Positions 52,810-62,224 of a stretch of DNA of 64,000 bases are shown piece after piece. The stretch is from Dipteris shenzhenensis. Its lineage: Eukaryota; Polypodiophyta; Polypodiopsida; Gleicheniales. Under the pieces are notes generated by a model, which did no database searches, was not told the origin of the DNA, and saw nothing but the letters and a program-made list of their open reading frames with translations. The stretch lies in the NCBI GenBank assembly GCA_047967505.1, contig CM106540.1; one strand, written 5' to 3'. Each line of letters begins with the position of its first letter. Position 1 is the stretch's first letter. Both the position numbers and the translations under genes were made by a program.

Positions 52810-53031
52810 CTCTCGGTTCAATTAGAAGAAATGAGATTTCTAAATCATAATTTTAATAGAAATATATTTATACTCTAGCTGTATCATCAATAACGTTTTG
52901 ATGAAAGATATTTATAGATTTTTATAGAAAAAGGGTGTCTTTTAATCTTGCAATGCTCACAAATAAGGGATTAAAAAATAAGCCTTGAACTCATGTGTTG
53001 TATAGGGTTTACATATACTAACCTTCCCAAG
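52810..53031. mobile_element. MITE-3, 222-bp relative of MITE-1, next to the TBL stop
   Basis: CCCTTGAT occurs at 52802-52809 and 53032-53039 as an 8-bp target duplication. The left end CTCTCGG and the right end CTAACCTTCCCAAG correspond to the MITE-1 ends with substitutions. The right half aligns with MITE-1: TATAGAAAAAGGG, AATAAGGGATT, CCTTGAAC.CA.GTG and ATAGGGTTTA. Noncoding, AT-rich. Confidence 0.75.
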
Positions 53032-53039
53032 CCCTTGAT

Positions 53040-54059
53040 TGAATCCAATACTCATGAATATTTGAGTGGTGCTTCACATCCATGTAAATCAGCTTGTCAT
53101 AGCAGATCCCTAAATATTAAATTTGCACCCTAAATATTAAATTTGCAGGATTGCTGATGGTTAAATCTCATCTTTATGTCTATATCCATGGTAAGAAACC
53201 AACCAAAAAATGTCACATGACCTTTCTATCCCACATGGTTGATTTCTCGTTGATTTTTTCTTATGGTAATCTATTGACAATGTGTAAATAGCAACAGTTG
53301 CATGCCACTTTTTCCAATTTATACCCTTGCATGCGTTGGCAAATGCAGTAGCACAAGACTACAAATGTAAGGGAAATCAGGAAATGGAGAATATGTTTTT
53401 GGAGACATTTTGCTATGTAGTAGAGATGCTCTTAGGGTCAAAGGTAAAAAATATCTAAGATAGTATTAAAGCAACAATTGTTTGCGTTGCACATGCGTGA
53501 CACTGAATTCTTGGGGAAATTTTTTGACCAATATGTAGTTGTTAATGAAGCAATTAGAGGATGGCCGCAAAAGCAATACTCTTGTCTAATCTCCATCACA
53601 TTATCCGAGATTAATGATAATTATAAGAGTAAATTGGGAGTAATCTTGATTTCCACGATATCGTATTGATGCTATTAAGTGAAGAACACATGATAGAAGC
53701 TATAGTGCCAAGGGGAGAGTTAGCTTCTACAACTAAGGATAATGGAAAGGAAAAGAACACATATAAGAATGGACTGGTGTTATCACTCTATTCGAAGTTC
53801 TAGGTTCCAAGGTTGGTGTTCGTCACCTACAATCACGTTGTTGAGCTCGATATAGCATAGGTCTTCACAAGTGAAGCATAGGTCCTTGGGTTGTGTTCCA
53901 GTGAGAGGTCTAGGCTAAAGCATGGAAAGCTAATCTCATGTGCCGGTTTGGTGAGAAAGAGGGCTTGACCTCAATGATGGCTTGGAGGCTCTCACCTCCA
54001 CGAGAGTTCAAGAGTTTAGAAGGGGACTGTAGGGTTCAGAAGTGGGATAAAATTGAGAC
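53040..54059. other. Intergenic stretch, no gene seen
   Basis: CCTAAATATTAAATTTGCA is repeated in tandem near 53110-53148. A 63-residue frame at 53478 has no recognisable content. Confidence 0.5.
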
Positions 54060-54164
54060 AACTAGCTAGGAGTTCCAGAGTTCAGATGAGGTTGTAAGGT
54101 TTAGCAGGAGCTCAATGTTGAGGAGTGGAGAGCTAGTCTTCTTCATGACTTCAAGGAGTAAAGG

Positions 54165-54300
54165 GTTGAGTAGGAGGGTCAAGGGAAGAGGGAGGAGATA
54201 GAGGGAGGTGAACTTAAAGGAAGGAGGAGAAGGGAAAAAGAGGAGGGGGAGGGAGGGGGGAGAAGAGGAAGGAGGAGGAGGAGGAAGGCCCATGGTAGAG
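54165..54300. repeat. Homopurine tract
   Basis: The plus strand is almost only G and A here, with runs such as GGAGGGGGAGGGAGGGGGGAG. It could form triplex or G-quadruplex structures. Confidence 0.8.
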
Positions 54301-54519
54301 CAAGGAGGAGTGAGAAGATGGGAGCAAGGAGTAGAAGAGTAAGGAGTGTAAGGGCATGCTAGAACACAGAAGTGTATGCGAGCATCGATGCAATGGAGAT
54401 CAATCACATGAACACATAAGTGAACTTAAATAGTGATCCCTAAAGAGTGAACTTGAACATTGAACTCCAAAGAGTGGGAAGAGAGAGATTTATACATATT
54501 GGTCTCTACATAATTCATA

Positions 54520-54745
54520 GGAACCTCAAGGGTGGGACCTCTTTTGTAGGAGACCTCTTGGATAAGAGTCTCTCCACTTCTCCTCTACTTTTGTAAGACC
54601 CTCAAGGGTGGGACCTCTTTAGTAAGAGTTTCTACACTATTTGGAGGGACCTCTTGGGTCTCTACACTTTTGGAGGGAGCCTCTTAGGTCTCTATACCTT
54701 TTGGGGGGACCTCTTGGGTCTCTACACTTTTTGGAGGGACCTTAA
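54520..54745. repeat. Minisatellite of about 31 bp
   Basis: Four or more units of GGAGGGACCTCTTGGGTCTC followed by TACACTTTTT with small changes, preceded by a related block with CTCAAGGGTGGGACCTCTTT twice. Confidence 0.8.
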
Positions 54746-56123
54746 AAAGTGTAGGTTTTTAGTCTTTCTCTCTCTAATTTAGTATTTATCGCTCTAAATC
54801 CTATTTTGCCAAGTATGTGAGCTTTGCTACTACTCTACACACACAATGATCTCATCTTTGCTACTCTAGACTATGCTTTTGGCCCTTGTTGCTGGAGGGG
54901 TAAGAACTCCCCAATCGGATTTGATTACCCGTCTTGGCTTATGGCTGAGTGTATAGGCATTGTTGTGATGTCATTGTTTGCTCAATTTTTAGCCAATATC
55001 AACCATTTCTTCAAAAAGACATGCATATTCCCTTCAAGAGATAGGGCTCTTTGAAAGAGGCGATTGTTTGTTTGAGCATCTATCTATTCATGTAGGTTGA
55101 AACTGAGCATGGGTAGATGGTCATGAATGGTGAGGGACACCTCCAAGATAACTACTATCTAGCTTCAGTATATTTGATGCTGTCCTTGAGTGGTTTGTCA
55201 TAGCTACCTCGCATCTATGATGCATGTTTGTCCAAGGATGTGATAAGTGTTTCTTGGATTGTCCATTTGACCTTGAGTTATCTATTTATTAGTGGCCAAT
55301 TATGAGGAGCATCTTCCCTTGTTTGGATCATGTCTATTCACATCCAATCTGTAGCGATGGGGTATCGCATCAAACGTGGGATGCATTTGAAAGAAGATGG
55401 ATCTTGTAAATACTCAATGAGCTACTTCTCTCTAAGCATCTTCGACCTACACCATGAAGGTTGTGGCTCCAATTTGTCACTTAGGTCTGCAGTGATTTGT
55501 GCTTCTTCTAGGAAAGCTAAAGGTGGTGCCCTACTTAATTGTAGAGGATCTAAAATAGGGAACATTTTGGATTGCAGACTTGCATGGTACGTATTCCCAA
55601 CATTGGTGAACAAATTCTGCATGAAGCCATTTATAGGTTTGCGAGAGTCCACTTGAAGTATCTGGTTTGGAAGTTTTGGTCGGCAGGACTATATTCGGAT
55701 ATCATACAAGATGCTGGCGGCAGTGACCCATAGGGAAAAAGAGTGAGTTCATGATTACCCATGACAAAGAAAAATAGTTGATTGGAATTGAGGGTTAATA
55801 TAGGAACTTTATTTAAGTAACTCCAAGCGAGTGGAAACGACTGATAGAGTCCTTGAAGACTAGGGTGTGGAACACAAAAAGTACTCAGATTGTTCTTTGA
55901 TTGATTTATGGATTAAGAACTGGCTGACACATGATTGGAGAGAAGAAGAAGATACGCATCCAAACATGAAGAATATCTAAATCAGAGGCATTGGCTACAT
56001 CCAACTATGCGAGGCAGAGCGGTATCAAATTTAGAGTTCATTTCCTGAAGGAGGTTGGCAGGGGAATTTGTCCAATAGGACCGATGAGCACAAGAAGAGA
56101 GTAATTTAATTCCCATCAAACAA
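54746..56123. other. Stretch with unidentified open frames
   Basis: Plus-strand frames at 54824-55054 (76 residues) and 55330-55656 (108 residues) have plausible composition, for example YRIKRGMHLKEDGSCKYSMS. No family is recognised, and stops occur between them. Possibly a decayed element. Confidence 0.3.
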
Positions 56124-56456
56124 ATGAAGGCTTTAGTCTCCATTGTTGTTACAAAGAACATGATGGAGGGAAAAAAGTTTAAGAAGGTAAAACATGAAGT
56201 TCTTGAAGACTTTGTATCGGAAAGTAAAGCTGATGTCAGGAAAATTCAAGAGGCTCTTGATGTGAGCGGAGTGAGCAGAAAGGGATATGCTTCAATATTT
56301 AGAGTTGTGTCATCAACATTAAAAGATCAATGGATAAAACATGTTTTGTTACCAACACCAACACAAGTGTGGAAGGAACGCGGTCATCTCAACCAAGAAA
56401 TTGATAAGTTCATTGGACAGTCCTTTCATATCGAAAGTGTATATGAAAGTGATTAG
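56124..56456 (+). pseudogene. Unidentified coiled-coil-associated family, member 2
   Basis: A frame of 110 residues: KKFKKVKHEVLEDFVSESKA, DVRKIQEALDVSGVSRKGYA, SIFRVVSSTLKDQWIKHVLL, PTPTQVWKERGHLNQEIDKF. It aligns with 48759-48370 (minus), showing that both belong to one dispersed family. The second half is duplicated at 56565-56735. Function unknown. Confidence 0.4.
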
Positions 56457-56565
56457 GGAAGCACTACATATAATGCTTGGAATAATATTTTGTAGATCGT
56501 GAACAATTCACATGGTTCTCCCTTCACACTCTTGGTGGTTTTCTTCCCAAAATCCATGGTATGCT
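56287..56565. repeat. 279-bp tandem duplication, copy 1
   Basis: Starts ATGCTTCAATATTTAGAG. Copy 2 follows at an offset of 279 (for example TGTAGATCGTGAACAATTCA at 56491 and 56770), with very few differences. Confidence 0.92.
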
Positions 56566-56844
56566 TCAATATTTTATTTAGAGTTGTGTCATCAACATTA
56601 AAAGATCAATGGATAAAACATGTTTTGTTACCAACACCAACACAAGTGTGGAAGGAACGCGGTCATCTCAACCAAGAAATTGATAAGTTCATTGGACAGT
56701 ACTTTTATATCGAAAGTGTATATGAAAGTGATTAGGGAAGCACTACATATAATGCTTGGAATAATATTTTGTAGATCGTGAACAATTCACATGGTTCTCC
56801 CTTCACACTCTTGGTGGTTTTCTTCCCAAAATCCATGGTATTTT
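56566..56844. repeat. 279-bp tandem duplication, copy 2
   Basis: Second copy, ending AAAATCCATGGTA. It repeats the C-terminal half of the family member 2 frame. Confidence 0.92.
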
Positions 56845-57657
56845 GTCCCCTTTTTTCAAATTGAAACCACCTATGACCTAAGCATAATAAATGCCACATG
56901 CCACCTCAACATACCACTTCCCCACACCTTCTAGCACTCTCATTGGTACACCTCAAATCCCTCTCTAATCCCTTGAAATTAGGAAGCACTAATTGGAAGC
57001 CCTTTTGAGACCCCAAATCTCCCCTAATGAAATAAGTCTTCCAATGGTTCTATCGAGGAATACTACAAAGGCTTCAAGCCAAGAAGAAAGTTAATACATC
57101 ACAGGTTAAGCGAGGGTTAAGCTAGCTTTTAGATTGGCTCAAAAGGAAAGGAGGCAGATTTTGGAGAACTCAAATGCAGTACAAAGACATGCTTAGTGGA
57201 GACACTCAAATATATTTGTAAACCACAAATGGGAAGATAGAAGCTAAGTGCTAAACCTTGTTCATCATCAATAGATGTCATTAAATGTAACATTTTGTTT
57301 TTTGCAATGAACAATGACTTGGATCTTTCATTCATAAGAAGTCATTGTATGCAACCATTGAAATATTTGAAATGTACTATATATATTTTTATTTCAAAAT
57401 GTATAATATTTTTATCACAAATACACATAAACATAACTAAGACATTCTAAAATGATAGTGTTCTCACAATTCAACTCTACTTCCATCTTGTAAAATATAC
57501 AATGCCATACAGACTATCCTTCTAATGGTTTGCCAACTTTGCTTGGAATACTTCTTCTGACTTTGATTGGATACCTTTTTGCCTTGAGCTGAGGAGCAAC
57601 TGAACTCTTCTCATCTTGTGCAAGAGTTGTTGTTGTTGTTTGCAGCTTGGTCTTCAT
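56845..57657. other. Intergenic stretch, no gene seen
   Basis: Only short frames; a (TTG)n tract lies near 57628-57640. Confidence 0.5.
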
Positions 57658-59330
57658 CTATTTTGTCGGGAAGGCCACCAAATAAGGCTCTCGATTCCTT
57701 ATGAGCTTATGCTTTCCATAACCTTCCAAGGAGAGGGGATCCTTTACACCACAAGCTAGTGCCCAAGTAGTATATGTCAAATAGTAACCAGCTCTTGAGC
57801 CTTGCTTTCCAGCATAACACCAGAAAATAATTAAAGTAGACCGCTTCTCTATCAGAATGATCTTATCTGTTTGCCACGATATAGGATGACCACCCAAGAC
57901 TTTTGACACACTTGAAAAAAAAAGTAATAGAAACTCCATTGTTGTTAAGCAATTTGCTAAAAATCAATATCTTTGCAGCAGATAGGTCTTTAATATAATG
58001 AGAAATGCTTGATAGTTTACCAAGCCTAGGAATTCAACTTCCAGCTGCCCTCAAGAGAAATGTATCATCTTCAACGAACAAATTCCATACACGAAACACA
58101 CTTAGATTTAAAACAAACCATTAAATTGCATATCTAAACTCCAAATTCAAGAAAGGTAGGTGCCTTACCTCAATATTCTCATCTTTCTCAAGTATGTCAT
58201 TGTTAAACAAGGAGATACCCATCTCTTCCTTCCCCTTGGAGCTCTGACTGATATCCAAGCTTGCTGTGAGGTTCATTCATGCTTGGGTTTCCTGGAAAAT
58301 TGTCTCATCCACCTCTTCATACATTTTGGCTTGCTCAAAACAGATGGACAATTCTTTCGAAGGATTGAATTCACCCTCCCGCTCTACCAAAGGATCGTCA
58401 TCAATCCTTACTTCCTTGTCAACCTTGCAAGATTGTGCAATAAGGGCAATTGCATAATTCTGTCTCAAATTTAAAAGGCATTGTATGTCATACAACAATA
58501 CATACCCTTTTCCCTCAATATTGAACGAGGGAAGAATGGGCATAATGAGGTTGGAGCTTTCAGCCTCAACGTCATCCACTAGGACTGCATCTCTTAGGGT
58601 CTCATTTTTTTTAAGGCCACTAGATCCAATGCTACAACTGCAAGCTCCTCCTCTTTCAGGTCGATCTTCTCTTCCACCTCTGGTAGGTATGACTTATCTT
58701 CTGTTTCATCTTCATCATCACTATCCTTTGTGTCCTCTATTGATCCATCAGCATAGTGTACATACATGGCAAATGCAAGTGACTCCTCAAGTATCCTACA
58801 ATTGCCCTTGTGTATAGTGCAGATTCCCTTGTGGTAGTCTTCAAAACTATCAAAGAGCTTGTGCATTTGATACCTCATCCTCTCATTTTCGGCAATGTCA
58901 TTGATATGTAAAAAGTCTTATTGTTGACCATTTTTGGTCCTTCAACTGTTAGTTTATTAAAGGATTCATACACCTCTCTAAGAAAATCCTTGTGCTGTGT
59001 CATAAGAGACTACAAATCCATCTCCTTATTGAACATCTCATGGTATTTATGATACTGCATTTGGCATTATGACTTTTGTAGAAATTCAAAGAGTTGCAGT
59101 TGGGATGACTTCTTTTCCTCCTTCTCCTTTCCCTTAGCAACTAATTGTCCACCTTTGTCTGAACCTTTCTCATTGGGCTTTCTTCTCTTGACTGCATCAT
59201 ACAAAATTAAATTTGAGTTCTACACATATAGCTGAAAAGAAACAAAAGCGCTCAAAAATAAATTCTTACCAGGAGATTCCTCCTCCCTTACAGCATAAGC
59301 TGAGAGGTCAATGTTCTTCCTGACTGGTCT
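57658..59330 (-). pseudogene. Unidentified acidic, coiled-coil-rich gene, broken
   Basis: Colinear minus-strand pieces: VKRRKPNEKGSDKGGQLVAK and EKEEKKSSQLQLFEFLQKS (59190-59080), HKDFLREVYESFNKLTVEGP (about 58990), RYQMHKLFDSFEDYHKGICT with the acidic DSDDEDETEDKSYLPEVEEK (58878-58594), and MPILPSFNIEGKGYVLLYDI (58579-58277). A last piece at 57939-57658 reads IILIEKRSTLIIFWCYAGKQ. Several stops and frame changes occur; some may be introns. No family is recognised. Confidence 0.35.
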
Positions 59331-59854
59331 TGTTGCATCACTTGAATGGTTAGCCCCTCCTCTTTGAAAGTTTGTAGATAAATGCTATATGAGTGTCTTT
59401 CCAGTTAAATAACTGAAATCACATTTTCTAGCAAAACATTCTATTGATGCAAATCAGGGATGTTTTTATCGAAGGTATAGAAATATAGTATTATAATATA
59501 CTGGCGAAATTTTTCATAAATTATTTTTAAAAGTTTCAAAGAATTGGCGAATTATATCTTTTGTTAGAATTTTTGTTTCAAAACTTGGCTAAATATTCTA
59601 AGGCATTTAAAAAACTTTCTATTTTCACAAATATACTAAAAACTAGTTATATTGAAAACTCTGTCTTTTTCGTTTTACATAATTTCAAAATACATGAAAT
59701 AGCTAGCATTTAGAATACTGTAGAGTATGCAAAACATAAAATTGTTTAAGGATAATGAATTTCCTTCAAATCCAATGGGAAAAGAAATTTCTCAAAGTCT
59801 AGTTTAAGTAGTCCAAAAAAGCTAATTATAGCCTTTTCTTTTACAGCTTGACTT
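59331..59854. other. AT-rich stretch, no gene seen
   Basis: Very AT-rich, no coding frame; downstream flank of the hAT pseudogene. Confidence 0.5.
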
Positions 59855-61748
59855 CTAGAGTGCTAATGCTCTATCATACGGAAAGCTACTAACATCATAA
59901 GAACAAGAGTATAATCTCAAGCTAAGATCTAAGTTATCATCTAGCTTATTACGAAGCTTATTCTTCAAATAACCGAGAGTACTAATACGCCTTTTATCCT
60001 CGACTGATGAGCCAAGAATAAAGGTTTGACATAAATTTGCAAGCTTGAAGTACTCAGAAATGTTATCTTGTAGGAATGTACTGCGAGAGAGCTCATTCCA
60101 AAGCCGAGCCATCGAACCTTGCATTTGAATATTTTTCATTGAATTACTTTGCTGGTGCATGACTTCTCCAAAAAGGGAAGACTGTGAATAAAGCTTTCCA
60201 AAATCCAACAAATCATTGTACTTTATATTGTCCATGTCAATGTCCCGTCCAAAGTGTTTTTTGAGGGCATCCAAATGATTCTTTAGACCTGCTTTGATAC
60301 ATTCAAAAGATCCATTGACCCAAAAATGTGAAAATATGATGATAAATGCTTCCATTAGGTCATTTCGAGGAAACCTACTTCTAATCTCATCTACCACTAC
60401 ACTTGCAACTTCACTAAGAGCATTTTTCACTGTTTGTACTTTTTTTTAAAAAGCCTCTATTTTAATGTATTGTAGTCTTTGTGTCGTTTGTTTCCTCTCA
60501 TCATCCTGAAAACCTGATTGTTTGCACGAAGGCAAACATATCCTTCCTAATCACATGTTAAAAGTGAGGAATCCACATCTAGGTCTATTAAACTTTTCCA
60601 ATCTTTAAACAATTTCTCGTCTTAAAAACTGGAGCTTGACTTCTGATCGTATGCTATTGTTATACTCAAATTAGTGAGTTTTATTGCCTTGACATATTCA
60701 TTGATATAAATATCCTTCGATTACGACATTTTACTCAACATATTCATTTTTTCTAAAAGTAAAATAATTCCACACAATCCCAATATCAGATCTATGTTGA
60801 TTAGTTTATGATACAAAATATTTACATTTTCAACCTCTTCTTCTGCCTCCATGTGCATTAAATAGACCAAAGTCTTGTATTCATCCCATAATCTTTTCAC
60901 TGACTGAACCAAAAATATCCATCTAGTATCCACATTCTTCAAAATCTTCCTCCTTTTTGAACCCAATGCTTCTACAATAACTCTAAATTGATTGTATCTT
61001 TTTGGACTCTTGCAAAAGTAAGAGTAGCTTTTTTTAACCAACGTCTCGATTCGTTATACTGATGGAAATGTGGACACAACTTTGTAAGCTAGATTTATGC
61101 GATGAGTCATACAATATATCCCAACACAGTAAGGAGCATATTTTGTTTCTATTTATACAGAGACCATTCCGACAACCTTACAAGACTGAAGCACCATCAC
61201 ATGCAAAACAAACAAGTTTCTTAACCATCTCAGACTCTATCACGCCTCCATACTCTTTTAAAGCTTGGATCAAAACTTGCACTAAGTTATTAGCATTGGA
61301 TTCTGAATTAAGTTTGTGTACATGTAAAAAATATGATTCTCTTATTGTTTTCTACCACGTTCAAATGCATTCCCAACCACGATGTAGTATCCACAGCTGT
61401 GTCCTCATTAATATCATTTGCAAATGTTGGGTTCCTTGCGCATGCTTCATTAAACCGAGCCAAGACATTCCCAATGTTACTCTCTACCCATAGCATAACA
61501 TCACTGTCCCATTTTGTGATCCCTACAAGGTGCTTCTTGTTAGGATCCAAATCTACTTGACGCCTTGTATTCAAAACAACTTTGCTATTTAGAGTATGCA
61601 ATCTAAAAGTGCTTTCTATGGTCATCCCCATCTCCTTTGTACTCATGTTATTTATCTCTACAAGCTCATTTCGAAGGACTTGATTGACATACTTCCATTT
61701 TCCTTTAGATAACTCAAAATCAATAGCCTTATGCTTAGATCCTTCCAT
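59855..61748 (-). pseudogene. hAT-superfamily transposase (ZNF862-like type)
   Basis: N-terminal piece (61748-61308): KWDSDVMLWVESNIGNVLAR to TTSWLGMHLNVVENNKRIIF. The catalytic region in shifted frames has KKLVCFACDGASVL and YCMTHRINLAYKVVSTFPSV. The next piece (61041-60721) has KSPKRYNQFRVIVEALGSKR and VDTRWIFLVQSVKRLWDEYK. The C-terminal dimerisation domain (60430-59855) has FKLANLCQTFILGSSVEDKR and YLKNKLRNKLDDNLDLSLRL. Frameshifts or stops lie near 61300, 61180, 61040 and 60720-60440. hAT enzymes cut and paste DNA and leave 8-bp target duplications, which fits the MITE family in this window. Confidence 0.75.
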
Positions 61749-61781
61749 CCCTAAGCCATATGTAGGATCAAAACAAAAATA

Positions 61782-61790
61782 GTTCTAAAT
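61782..61790. repeat. LINE target site duplication, left copy
   Basis: GTTCTAAAT here and at 62060-62068 after the poly-A tract. Confidence 0.65.
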
Positions 61791-62059
61791 GTTCACACTT
61801 TGATAGCCATATGGACTAGCATGCAAAGTCCTTCACGGGCAACCTCTTCTAGGAGGACTATTTTACTTTGAGTTTGAAGGGGTTCTCCCTTTTTCTCAGA
61901 GGTTTCTATCGGATTGAGATGGCACTATCAACCTCAATCCTTTCTTTTTGGCTCTTGAGCTTTTCGTGCATTGCATGATGTATCCCGTATGGAGCTTGCT
62001 CTAACGGTTTTTCTTTAATACTTAATAGAAGTCTCTTTTCACACCAAAAAAAAAAAAAG
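61791..62059 (+). mobile_element. Short 5'-truncated LINE copy
   Basis: About 269 bp ending in a run of 13 A, flanked by a 9-bp direct repeat GTTCTAAAT. From 61849 on it aligns with the LINE trailer at 42332-42597 (for example GAAGGGG.TCTCC and CATTGCATGATGT). It lies just upstream of the hAT start codon. Confidence 0.7.
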
Positions 62060-62224
62060 GTTCTAAATCTAAGAAATGAAACAACTTTATCATAGCCCAA
62101 CATACATGAAATTGATATCAACTTATTAAAAAAAGAAGGATCACATCACATCATGCATACCAAACAATAATGCATATGCATATTCACAACATAAACTTTA
62201 AAAAAATAAATAAGCATATATTTC

